The translations under genes and the position numbers were made by a program. Shown piece by piece: positions 16,399-24,657 of a DNA stretch of 64,000 nt. Source of the stretch: Leptospirales bacterium (GTDB lineage: Bacteria; Spirochaetota; Leptospiria; Leptospirales; Leptonemataceae); the NCBI GenBank assembly GCA_019694685.1, contig JAIBBM010000008.1, positions 45,894 to 109,893 of the forward strand, read 5' to 3'. The notes beneath the pieces are model-generated. The model was not told the DNA's origin. It did not search any database and worked only from the letters and a program-made list of their open reading frames with translations. Every line of letters starts with the position of its first letter. Position 1 is the stretch's first letter.

Positions 16399-18506
16399 TT
16401 CTCAGAAAACAGTCTGGTCAAACGCACTTCGTTGCCCGGCGCGTTGTACTCCACGCTGTCAAAGAAGCTGAGCGCGAAGCGCAGGCCGCGTCCGTGATAC
16501 AATCCGGAGTCGTCACTTTGCGCCCTGGCTCGTTCGAGCATGGCGCGGTGATCAAATCCTTCTCCTTCGTCTCGAATGGAGAATACGATCTTCTCTTCAC
16601 TTGAGTCCACGCGCACGTGAAGTTTTCTGGCGGAGTAGTACGGATTTTTTAAACGTTCGGATACAAGTTCCGCGAGTGTTCCGCTTGCAGTTGCTTTTGT
16701 TTTTTCTTCGAATGTAATTCCAAGATTTCCGTGTTCGATTGCATTGATCATCATTTCGCGAAGAGCCAGACGCACGAGCATCTGCTCCTCTTCTGAAACG
16801 CGCGCCTCTAACCCGGCAGTCAGTGACTGGTTGAGCAATTCTCCCATGTGAAAACTATTAAAAAGTACATAGTGTCTGTGATCTTCGAGGCAATAACGCG
16901 CGAGCAGATCCAGAGGTTTTTGTGCGAGATTTGCCAGAATCGTCATCCCTCCTTCCAGGTTCACTCTTTGCAGGCGCACATTGAGTTCGCAGAGGTCTCC
17001 CTGAGCTGTTTTGAAGTGAGCTGGAAACTCATCTGCCCTTCCTGTTTGGATGAGGCTCGCCAGCCTTTCCTCCATCACATGCCGGGCAAGAAACACATTG
17101 CTCTGGCCCTGTTCAAATACCAGGCTTGCAAGAGTGCGACCGGAAATGTCAGAGTATCCCAGAATCCTGGAAGATGTCTTGTTAGATGTGAGAATCTTTC
17201 CTGACGAATCCAGGGACAAGATGATTTCCCCTGAGTCCTCCACCAGATGCCTGTATCGTCTTTCTGAATTGGTGAGGTCAATGGCCAGTTCTTCTACTCT
17301 TCGGAATGATTCAGCATAGAGACGCGAAAGCAGGAATGCCTGAGTAAAGATAAATACGAAAAGACCAAGAGCAATAAAGAATCCGCTTTCTATGAGTCTC
17401 CTACTGTAGAGTACATCGTTGATCGCTGCTGCGAATAACAACACAAAGGTGCCCACGAACACTCTTGCGCCTCTTCTGCGCACGATGACCATTTTGCATA
17501 CTCCGACCAGAATGTAGATGCCAATGAATCCGAGTGCTGCCTGGAAGATCCAGAGCCATTGAGTGTATATGTAGGATTCTACGAAGAATGTGAGGAGAGT
17601 CGCACTTCCGAATATGGCCGCAGCCGTAAGAAGTATGTCTTTCCTGAAATACGAATCCGGGAAAAGACTTCTTGTATACGCAAAGAACAGCGGGACGGAC
17701 AAATAGAAAGTAGCATATTCTATTCTATGGCTGAGCGCAAAAGATCCAAATGAACCCGTCAAGCCCCAGATGGTTCTTTCCCCCACCAGATCCGTGCGCA
17801 GTGCTATGAGAATGCAAAAAAGGCCAAAGTAGAGAGGAGAATAGTCGCTGCGCCTTAAAAAGAAAAGAGCAAGATGGTAGAGACCCATCATGATTATGGC
17901 ACCTGCCATGAATAGATCCAGCATGATCTTGTGAGTTCGGATGAGTTCAATATCTGCCGGACTCCCCAGGATCAGTTCACGCGGAAAGCCTCCGTTTCTA
18001 TGTGCGAAATTGGAAACGTGAATCACCAGATCAATTGAACCGTTATGCGGCATCAATCGCACTGTGGTAGGGAGTCTCCGGGCTATGCTGTTTTCTGCTG
18101 TCGTTCCAGCGACACCTGCTTGCGCAAGCAACGTGCCATTCGCATACAGCCTGTAACTCGAATCGAAGTATTGAATGCGAAGCGCGAGGTCCGCATCCGG
18201 TTTGGATAAAATTCGCAGCGCGTAGGTGGCATAACCGGCACCGCCCGCTTTTCCAGAACCCGAGTCGAATTCATTCCACGTGCCGGGGGCCTGAATGAAA
18301 CTGGAACCGCTGAGAGGAATTGCAGGATCACGAAACTCTTTCCAGTAGAATCTCCACATTCCCTGGAGGGAAACCGGACCCTGCGAACTCCAGTCATGAG
18401 TGCTCAGATCCATTTCGCCCTGAACTGCATGGGGTGGTTCTACTTTCTTGCAAACGAGGAGGCCCAGAATCACTGGAATGATCCAGATGAACCGGCATCT
18501 TAGCAT
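16392..18506 (-). CDS. 7TMR-DISM sensor with PAS domain and RsbW-like ATPase domain
   Basis: 704 residues. An extracytoplasmic 7TMR-DISM ligand domain (about 30-180, including GMWRFYWKEF and TYALRIL) is followed by seven membrane helices (about 185-395), a short coiled stretch, a PAS domain (about 410-520: RYRHLVEDSGEIILSLD) and a C-terminal GHKL ATPase. The ATPase has N-box LREMMINAIEHGN and DEGEGFD, and no HisKA phospho-acceptor helix, so it resembles anti-sigma-factor serine kinases (RsbW/SpoIIAB) more than a classical histidine kinase. Such architectures are frequent in leptospires. The N-terminal hydrophobic stretch ending LLVC could be a lipoprotein signal. Overlaps the convergent TPM gene by 7 bases. 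Ligand unknown. Confidence 0.88.
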   Translation of the reverse strand: MLRCRFIWIIPVILGLLVCKKVEPPHAVQGEMDLSTHDWSSQGPVSLQGMWRFYWKEFRDPAIPLSGSSFIQAPGTWNEFDSGSGKAGGAGYATYALRILSKPDADLALRIQYFDSSYRLYANGTLLAQAGVAGTTAENSIARRLPTTVRLMPHNGSIDLVIHVSNFAHRNGGFPRELILGSPADIELIRTHKIMLDLFMAGAIIMMGLYHLALFFLRRSDYSPLYFGLFCILIALRTDLVGERTIWGLTGSFGSFALSHRIEYATFYLSVPLFFAYTRSLFPDSYFRKDILLTAAAIFGSATLLTFFVESYIYTQWLWIFQAALGFIGIYILVGVCKMVIVRRRGARVFVGTFVLLFAAAINDVLYSRRLIESGFFIALGLFVFIFTQAFLLSRLYAESFRRVEELAIDLTNSERRYRHLVEDSGEIILSLDSSGKILTSNKTSSRILGYSDISGRTLASLVFEQGQSNVFLARHVMEERLASLIQTGRADEFPAHFKTAQGDLCELNVRLQRVNLEGGMTILANLAQKPLDLLARYCLEDHRHYVLFNSFHMGELLNQSLTAGLEARVSEEEQMLVRLALREMMINAIEHGNLGITFEEKTKATASGTLAELVSERLKNPYYSARKLHVRVDSSEEKIVFSIRDEGEGFDHRAMLERARAQSDDSGLYHGRGLRFALSFFDSVEYNAPGNEVRLTRLFSENQ

Positions 18507-18511
18507 ATCCG

Positions 18512-18540
18512 AGAGTAGGTGATTGATCCAGAAAGGTCAA
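18512..18540 (-). promoter_or_regulatory. Possible promoter of the 7TMR-DISM sensor gene
   Basis: TTGACC (18540-18535) and TACTCT (18517-18512) are separated by 17 bases, placing a start only a few bases before the ATG at 18506. The -35 is good but the -10 matches only three of six consensus bases, so this is a weak call. Confidence 0.3.
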
Positions 18541-18579
18541 TTCAATTCAGATTGCCTGCGACAATGCTCGTCCAGGGTT

Positions 18580-19710
18580 TCACGATAAAGAACGAATTCG
18601 ATTTTTCCATTCATGTTCCCCTGCCTGAATGGCTGCTTCTGCATGCGGGAGATCTGTTTCACCATTGAGATAGGACAATAGAACGCGGTGACCCGCTAGA
18701 AGTTCAATGGCGGGTCTATCCGATCGAAATTCGTAGGGACCTTCGTTCCAGCGGAACTCATGGCACTCGCTGCGAATCCAGCGAATGAGCTGCAAAGAGT
18801 GAAGAAGAGAGTGATACGGCCCTGTTACGTGAATCTGGTAACCGTAGCAGATCTTGCCCGCATCTTTGTGAAACGTGGGGATGAAACGAACCGGCCGGAG
18901 GACGGCACCTGGTGCCGTGGGTGGCCTCTTTGAGTGAAGTTTCTCCATATAAGAAGCACCAAAGATTTCAAATGGTCTGGTTGTGCCTCTGCCCTCGCTT
19001 ACGTTGGTCCCCTCAAGCAAGCATTGTCCGGAATAAACCAGATGAGTGTACGGGCCAGGCATGTTCGGTGAAGGCGAAATGCGAAACGGTAGACCTTCGT
19101 CTTCTGGGTCGAAGGCGACCACATGAAGCGGAAAATGGGCGCGAAGTTCCTGGTGAAAGAAACGAGCCAGCTGGCCAATCGTCAGACCGTGCCTGTGTGG
19201 AAGTCCAACCGGCCCGACAAAGGATTCAAATGTGGCATCCAGGGGAATTCCTTCTACGCTCTGGCCACACGGATTGGGATGATCGATGACGTAGACTGGC
19301 AAATCCAATCCTGCTTCGTGGATCGTCTCAAATGCATATCGCATGGTCGTGGCAAATGTATAGTAGCGAACCCCGATGTCCTGGATATCAATGACAAGCG
19401 CAGACAAATCTTTCAGGTGAGATGCTGCGGCCGCAAGAGTGCTTTCAGAATCGCCGTACAGAGAAACGATCTGGCATTTCAATCCCAGGCTTTCATACAC
19501 ATTTGTTTGCGAGAGTCCTACCTGGTCCTGTAGCTCCGCAAAAAGTCCGTGCTCAGGAAGAAAGAGCCTCCGGAGAGATCCGCGGCCGGACAAAATCTGG
19601 AATAGATACTGGCCTGAGGCAAAATGAAACGAAGTGTGATTGCACAGAAGGCCCACGCCTTCGGCCAGTTCCGGATCTTTTCTCGCCAGGAATCTTTCGA
19701 TTGCCGCCAT
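18580..19710 (-). CDS. DUF1343 / NamZ-like protein (exo-beta-N-acetylmuramidase family)
   Basis: 376 residues matching the DUF1343 family across its length: GLLCNHTS, LFLPEHGLFAELQD, SLYGDSESTLA, LVIDIQDIGVRYYTF, VIDHPNPCGQSVEG, SPSPNMP and EGTNVSEGRGTTRPFE. Founding member NamZ of Bacillus releases N-acetylmuramic acid from peptidoglycan fragments. Unlike exported members, this protein starts directly with the fold (AAIERFLARKDPE) and has no signal peptide, so it should work in the cytoplasm, perhaps on imported muropeptides. It stands alone on the minus strand, 73 bases upstream of the sensor gene and 41 bases from the divergent helicase. Family is certain; enzyme activity is inferred. Confidence 0.88.
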   Translation of the reverse strand: MAAIERFLARKDPELAEGVGLLCNHTSFHFASGQYLFQILSGRGSLRRLFLPEHGLFAELQDQVGLSQTNVYESLGLKCQIVSLYGDSESTLAAAASHLKDLSALVIDIQDIGVRYYTFATTMRYAFETIHEAGLDLPVYVIDHPNPCGQSVEGIPLDATFESFVGPVGLPHRHGLTIGQLARFFHQELRAHFPLHVVAFDPEDEGLPFRISPSPNMPGPYTHLVYSGQCLLEGTNVSEGRGTTRPFEIFGASYMEKLHSKRPPTAPGAVLRPVRFIPTFHKDAGKICYGYQIHVTGPYHSLLHSLQLIRWIRSECHEFRWNEGPYEFRSDRPAIELLAGHRVLLSYLNGETDLPHAEAAIQAGEHEWKNRIRSLS

Positions 19711-19751
19711 GAGCGGTATTATGTCACTCGTCCCAATCGTCGAGTTTTTTC

Positions 19752-21767
19752 ATGCAGCTCAATGAAGAACAAAGCCGCGCCGTAGCAACTGTGCACGGAC
19801 CAGTACTTGTGTTTGCGGGTGCGGGTTCCGGCAAAACACGCGTCCTCACTCAGCGAATCCAGCGCATGATCGAATCAGGTGTCGCGGCCGCGCACATCAC
19901 TGCTGTGACGTTCACAAACAAAAGTGCGCGGGAGATGAAAGAAAGACTCTCCAAACTGCCCCGCGAAAAGCGCCGAGGCTTGATCGTAAGCACATTTCAT
20001 TCACTTGGAGCGAGAATCCTTCGTTCTCACATTGAAAAGCTTGGATACGGGAATCCATTTACCATCTTATCAGAAGACGACAGGCTTCGCGTGCTTTCTG
20101 AAATCTATTCCCGCCACAAGCTCGATCCGTCAGACGCAAAGAAAGACGGACTCCTCTCCTGGTTTTCGCGAGCGAAAAACGCTCTGGCCAATCCCGCGCG
20201 TTTCTTCGAATCCAATGGCCTGGATGAAGGAGTGATTGATTTCTATGAGGAGTACGAGCACGCTCTTCGCAGCACCAACAGCCTTGACTTTGACGATTTG
20301 ATCCTCCTTCCCATTCGCCTGTTTCACAAGGATCAGGAGCTCCTTGAGAAGTACAGAAAGGAGCGCACTCACTATCTGGTGGATGAGTTCCAGGATACAA
20401 ACCCAATGCAATATGAGTTTCTGCGCCTTCTGGTGCTGCCTCATCGCAATATTTTCGCAGTGGGAGACGATGATCAGTCCATCTATGCATTTCGGGGATC
20501 TGACATCAGCCTGATCTTAAATTTTCACAAAGATTTTGCCGGTGCAAGTGTACATCGGCTGGAAAAGAACTACAGATCTCAGGCGGAAATTGTGCGTGCT
20601 GCGAGTGCCGTGATTGTTCGAAACACGTCCAGGGCGCCAAAGGAAATCAGGAGTGTTCGTCCGCCTGGAGAAAAGATTCTTGGAATATACGGAACAGATG
20701 AGGAAGAAGAAGCGGCCCTGGTTGCAGAAGAGATCAGGCAGAGAATTGTAAGAGAGCGCCGCAAACCGGAAGATTTTGCAGTTCTTGTCAGAACGAATTT
20801 CCAGTCTCGTGCGTTTGAAAATGCATTTAGAAGTGCTGGAATTCCGCACAGAGTCGTGGGAGGATATCGGTTTTTTGACAGGCGTGAGGTGCGCGATGTA
20901 CTTTCCTACCTGCGAATCATCGCAAACCCCAGAGACGATCTAAGTCTGATCCGCATTTTATCCAGACCTGGAAACGGCCTTGGAGAAGTATCCATCGCGC
21001 GAATTCGAGAAGCGTCGAGAGACACAGGCCTCTACGAATTTCTAGTTCGCATGCAGGGCGAGCCGGGCCTCGTGCAATTGAAAAGAGAAGGATCTGCATT
21101 CATCGCGGAGCTCATGGAAATCATGGAGCGCCATCGCCCCGCTTTTGCCAGAGGAGTCACTCAGGCAGCACGGGCCCTTGTGTACGAACTCAAGTTTGAT
21201 TCTCAATTTCGCCGCGAAGGGGAAGAAGATTCTGCCGTTTCGATGCGAATGCAGAATATTTCAGAATTACTTGGAATGATGCAATCTCTCGAAACGGAAG
21301 CGCGGCAGGAAGGAGAAGACTTCACTATCTTTGATTTTCTCAAAGCAGTTTCGCTTCTCACTTCAGACGATGAAGAAGAATCAGGTGGGCGCGCGCAAAT
21401 CATGACAGTGCACGTATCCAAGGGCCTTGAGTTTCCGGTGGTATTTCTATCCGGTCTCATGGACGGTTTATTCCCTCCGGAAAGATCCCTCAGCGAATCG
21501 GGAGACATTGAAATCACAGTGGCTGAAGAGCGAAGGCTCTTCTACGTTGGAATGACTCGCGCTATGGACGTTCTGTATTTGACCGCATCGAGAACAAAGA
21601 AAAAGTTCGGCGAAATCATAGATATGGAACCGTCCCGTTTTTTATCAGAGCTGCCGGAAGACTCTCTCGTATGGACCAGGGGGGACCCTTCTAGAAAGCC
21701 GGATCCAGAAAATGAATTGACCGACCTTATATCCGCGTTAGACTCATTTCGAGCAGGTAAACCATGA
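19752..21767 (+). CDS. UvrD/Rep/PcrA family DNA helicase
   Basis: 671 residues, the length of Rep. Superfamily 1A helicase motifs are complete: LNEEQSRAV (Q motif), AGAGSGKTRVL (Walker A), TFTNKSAREMKER (Ia), VDEFQDTNPMQYEFL (Walker B/II), GDDDQSIYAFRGSD (III), VLVRTNFQSRAFENAFR (IV), TVHVSKGLEFPVVFL (V) and EERRLFYVGMTRAMDVLYL (VI). It unwinds DNA 3'-5' in replication restart or repair; distinguishing Rep from PcrA is not possible by eye, although the PcrA/UvrD C-terminal Tudor tail seems absent. The ATG follows a weak ribosome site. Ends in ATGA overlap with a small membrane-protein gene. Confidence 0.92.
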   Translation: MQLNEEQSRAVATVHGPVLVFAGAGSGKTRVLTQRIQRMIESGVAAAHITAVTFTNKSAREMKERLSKLPREKRRGLIVSTFHSLGARILRSHIEKLGYGNPFTILSEDDRLRVLSEIYSRHKLDPSDAKKDGLLSWFSRAKNALANPARFFESNGLDEGVIDFYEEYEHALRSTNSLDFDDLILLPIRLFHKDQELLEKYRKERTHYLVDEFQDTNPMQYEFLRLLVLPHRNIFAVGDDDQSIYAFRGSDISLILNFHKDFAGASVHRLEKNYRSQAEIVRAASAVIVRNTSRAPKEIRSVRPPGEKILGIYGTDEEEEAALVAEEIRQRIVRERRKPEDFAVLVRTNFQSRAFENAFRSAGIPHRVVGGYRFFDRREVRDVLSYLRIIANPRDDLSLIRILSRPGNGLGEVSIARIREASRDTGLYEFLVRMQGEPGLVQLKREGSAFIAELMEIMERHRPAFARGVTQAARALVYELKFDSQFRREGEEDSAVSMRMQNISELLGMMQSLETEARQEGEDFTIFDFLKAVSLLTSDDEEESGGRAQIMTVHVSKGLEFPVVFLSGLMDGLFPPERSLSESGDIEITVAEERRLFYVGMTRAMDVLYLTASRTKKKFGEIIDMEPSRFLSELPEDSLVWTRGDPSRKPDPENELTDLISALDSFRAGKP

Positions 21768-22102
21768 TACAACTCCTGGGCACAATAGTAATTACGGCCG
21801 TCGTTTCCTCATTGTTCACTCTTGGACTATCCTACGCATTCTACATTCTCCACCTTCGTGATCTGCTCGACAGAAAGCTCGACGAAAAACTGGAGCTTGC
21901 AAAATCAAAAGTGAAAGAAGGCTTGAGAGAAGAAGCTCTCGACCTCATGCCCAAGTTTCGCGCGGAAGTGAGAGAAGGATTTAAAGAAGCTCTCAACTCT
22001 GCGATGGGCGGTCAGATCATAGAGAATATGACCAAGCCAGTTTCGAGCGTAGTAGAAGCAAGCCTCAGCTTTTTGATTGGTCGCCAGGAAGAAGAGCGCT
22101 GA
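21764..22102 (+). CDS. Small membrane-anchored coiled-coil protein, unknown function
   Basis: 112 residues: one N-terminal membrane helix (about 4-28, GTIVITAVVSSLFTLGLSYAFYIL) followed by a charged amphipathic helix region (LDRKLDEKLELAKSKVKEGLREEALDLM) with coiled-coil character and a short hydrophobic tail. It is coupled to the helicase gene by ATGA overlap and ends in a strong hairpin. No family is recognised. Orientation of the charged part (cytoplasmic or periplasmic) is unclear because the helix lacks strong flanking charges at its N-terminus. Confidence 0.72.
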   Translation: MIQLLGTIVITAVVSSLFTLGLSYAFYILHLRDLLDRKLDEKLELAKSKVKEGLREEALDLMPKFRAEVREGFKEALNSAMGGQIIENMTKPVSSVVEASLSFLIGRQEEER

Positions 22103-22116
22103 GCGCTACTTCTTCC
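22087..22116. terminator. Bidirectional hairpin terminator covering two stop codons
   Basis: GGAAGAAG-AGCGC (22087-22099) pairs with GCGCT-A-CTTCTTCC (22103-22116) around a TGA loop that is the stop of the small membrane protein; a single A is bulged. The 13-bp stem also holds the stop of the convergent gene. Neither side has a long T-run. Confidence 0.6.
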
Positions 22117-23152
22117 CCGGATCGGTAGCGGGCGCTGGAGTCACAGGAGTGATTGCTTGAGGCTGTGGCTGCGTTGTGGTTCCTTCCGGCTTGATTGGAT
22201 CTGAATCAGAAGCAGGCACTTCATTGCGATTGTCCGTGTTTCTCCTGGGCATGGAATCAGACTTATGAAATTCATCTGATCTCAGTGTTACAGTGATCAA
22301 CTGAAACACACTTCGTCTGTCTGAGTACATTCTGCCGTAGTTGTCCTGATGCACTTCTAAAGTATTCAGGCTGATCATCTTTCCAAGCACGTCGCTTGCA
22401 ATGACCTTGGGCACCAGGTTTCTTCCAGTCATGTTCACAAGAAGGTTCAGGATCTCTACATACTTCGTCTGCTTCTCTCCCTCTTCCATCATGTTCTTCA
22501 CATCGTCGAGAGTCACCACCTGATACTTTGATTTTTCAGGTACAGGAACTTTTGCTTCGAGAAGTGCTAGAATGGCAAATCTGCGCCCACGGCGAGCGCG
22601 AAGGATCCCGTCCTGATAGGTCATGATCTGGTTAAGAAACATCTTTGGATTGGTGTTTGCACCGCGCAGATAAATCTGTCTCGTAGATTCGAGATCACGG
22701 AAACCAAGTTCCAGCAATTTCTTTGCGCTTTGATCGCGAGTCAGAACGATGATGGGTGCAGATGCTTCGAGCAAAATGACAGTTTCATCTATGTAGTTTT
22801 CCAGGATTCTTCTGTAGAGATCCTGGAGCGCGTTTTGAGACAATCTGAGTTCCGAATAGGTCTTTCCGTAGTTCCCCTGGAGATACCATAGATTCGCATA
22901 GAAATCGTGCTCAATGGCTGCCTTATAATAGCCTTCGAATTGCGCACGCATTCCTTTTGGATCTTCCTGGGCAGAAGGCCCGCGAAGATTGACCACGCAT
23001 GTATCCATAAATAGAAGGTACATGCGGTTCTGTGCGAGAACCTGCCCCATGTTCGAATAGTCGGGCGACACGGCAAAAAGAGGACCACCCAGAGTTAAGA
23101 GAAGAGACAGAATTACAGTTCTCACCCTTCCGATATCGGCCTTCCACGCCAT
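22106..23152 (-). CDS. Exported protein of unknown function
   Basis: About 348 residues from the ATG at 23152. The N-terminus MAWKADIGRVRTVILSLLLTLGGPLFA is a signal sequence with a plausible AxA-like cleavage, so the protein is periplasmic or surface. The mature part is predominantly helical (repeated short helices such as AQFEGYYKAAIEHDFYANLW and LQDLYRRILENYIDETVILLE, TPR-like in spacing but without clear TPR signatures), and the C-terminal 45 residues are Pro/Thr/Gln-rich and probably disordered. The frame is open upstream into lysA, but the signal peptide fixes the start; it begins 19 bases after the lysA stop, so it is likely in one operon with it. Family not recognised. Confidence 0.8.
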   Translation of the reverse strand: MAWKADIGRVRTVILSLLLTLGGPLFAVSPDYSNMGQVLAQNRMYLLFMDTCVVNLRGPSAQEDPKGMRAQFEGYYKAAIEHDFYANLWYLQGNYGKTYSELRLSQNALQDLYRRILENYIDETVILLEASAPIIVLTRDQSAKKLLELGFRDLESTRQIYLRGANTNPKMFLNQIMTYQDGILRARRGRRFAILALLEAKVPVPEKSKYQVVTLDDVKNMMEEGEKQTKYVEILNLLVNMTGRNLVPKVIASDVLGKMISLNTLEVHQDNYGRMYSDRRSVFQLITVTLRSDEFHKSDSMPRRNTDNRNEVPASDSDPIKPEGTTTQPQPQAITPVTPAPATDPGKK

Positions 23153-23171
23153 TTTTCGAGCAAAATACGAG

Positions 23172-24419
23172 CTACACATCCAGTTCCGGTTGGAGCAGAT
23201 CCTCAAAGGTTTCGCGTCTGCGAATGAGCCGGGCAGTCCCATCGCGCGCAATCAGCACCTCTGCGGCCCTGGGTCTGGAGTTGTAGTTAGAAGCCATGCT
23301 CATTCCGTATGCTCCCGCAGAAGCGAGCACGGCCAGGTCCCCCGACTCAAACGCGGGCAGCTCTCTATCTTTTGCAAAGAAGTCACCAGATTCACAGACA
23401 GGCCCCACTAGATCTCCTGACCTCGTGCCCGGGCGCAAAGGATCAGAGAAGACGTGATGGTAGGCGTCATAGAGAGAAGGACGAATGAGATCGTTCATGC
23501 CCGCATCCCCAATGAAAAATGTTTTCTCCCCCTCTTTCACGTAGAGAATTTTGGACACGAGTATGCCGGCGTTCCCGGCGATGCTTCTGCCTGGATCAAA
23601 CATCAATTCCAGGTGATCGAGTCCTACGGATTGGATGAGAGTTCGAACATAGGTGGCAGGGTCAGGTGCTTCTTCATTTGCATAACGAATGCCCAGCCCA
23701 CCTCCCACATCGAGATGCTTGAGTTTGATTCCCGCAGCTTCAATTTCAGAAACGAGCCTCACTGCGATCTTTCCTGCATCCGCAAAGGCAGATAGATCCG
23801 TGATCTGTGATCCAATATGAAAGCCTAATCCCGTTGGCTCAATCCCCGGCAATGATTGGGCAAGTTTATAAATTCTCACAACTTCTTTATGGCTGATGCC
23901 GAATTTATTTTCTTTTAACCCGGTTGAAATGTATGGATGCGTTCCGGGGTTCACATCCGGATTTACGCGCACACTGATACGAGCTGTCTTTCCTGTAATC
24001 GTTGCTATGCGAGAAATTTCATGCAGTTCTGCTTCCGATTCCACACTGAGAAACAAAATCCCTTCAGTGATCGCATAACGGATCTCCGCTTCTGTTTTTC
24101 CCACGCCAGAAAACACTATTTTCTCCGGGGAAATGTCAGCTTTGCGGCATCTAAACAATTCTCCGCCGCTGACAATGTCCGCTCCACAGCCAAGGCCAGC
24201 GAGTATGCGCAAAATGTGAATATTCGAGCATGCTTTTACGGAATAATAGATGCCTGCCCGCCTGTTTCCGAAGGCAGAGCCGAGGGCCTGGCAACGTTCT
24301 ACCAGGGCGCTTTCTGAGTACACATAGAGAGGAGTTCCAAATTTTGCAGCCAATGGCCGAATCTCAGCGCCTCTCCAGGTCAAAACGCTATCTTTGTACG
24401 CAAAGGAGTCCATGTTCAT
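23172..24419 (-). CDS. lysA: Diaminopimelate decarboxylase
   Basis: PLP-dependent last enzyme of lysine synthesis, converting meso-diaminopimelate to lysine and CO2. About 415 residues. Family marks: GTPLYVYSESAL, the PLP-lysine strand IYYSVKACSN (usually YAVKAN), GADIVSGGELF, SGVGKTEAEI, RVNPDVNPGTHPYISTGLKENKFGI (the HxYIxTGxxxxKFG stretch), GFHIGSQI, LDVGGGLGI and the C-terminal GPVCESGDFFAKDR and AGAYGMSMASNYNSR. ATG at 24419 is taken as start; an in-frame TTG four codons upstream and another ATG two codons downstream are equally possible. Divergent from nrdJ over a 238-base spacer. Confidence 0.95.
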   Translation of the reverse strand: MNMDSFAYKDSVLTWRGAEIRPLAAKFGTPLYVYSESALVERCQALGSAFGNRRAGIYYSVKACSNIHILRILAGLGCGADIVSGGELFRCRKADISPEKIVFSGVGKTEAEIRYAITEGILFLSVESEAELHEISRIATITGKTARISVRVNPDVNPGTHPYISTGLKENKFGISHKEVVRIYKLAQSLPGIEPTGLGFHIGSQITDLSAFADAGKIAVRLVSEIEAAGIKLKHLDVGGGLGIRYANEEAPDPATYVRTLIQSVGLDHLELMFDPGRSIAGNAGILVSKILYVKEGEKTFFIGDAGMNDLIRPSLYDAYHHVFSDPLRPGTRSGDLVGPVCESGDFFAKDRELPAFESGDLAVLASAGAYGMSMASNYNSRPRAAEVLIARDGTARLIRRRETFEDLLQPELDV

Positions 24420-24657
24420 TTTTTTAGCCAATCTTCGAACTTTTTTATTGACCCGTTCTTTCTGAAGGTCACTCTCGCCATCCCGTCAGGGGACATAATT
24501 CTGGAGCGGCCAGGGTAATCGGGTGTATACTTAAAATCTGATTGCCTGATCTCCGTTTTAGAATGTATTTGTTCAGGACAGGAAATCGAATCACGGCCTG
24601 AGGCAAAGCAGAATGCGCTGCCTGGGAGTCCGGCTTCGAATACACAGAAGGTATTTT

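Noticed and set aside
24500..24657. Possible cobalamin riboswitch before nrdJ (AGGGTAATCGGGTG resembles part of the B12 aptamer)
   Set aside because: The CCCGC.ACTGT core and the 3' B12 box cannot be found in the remaining leader, and an AGGCA/TGCCT stem nearby is too small to be the aptamer.
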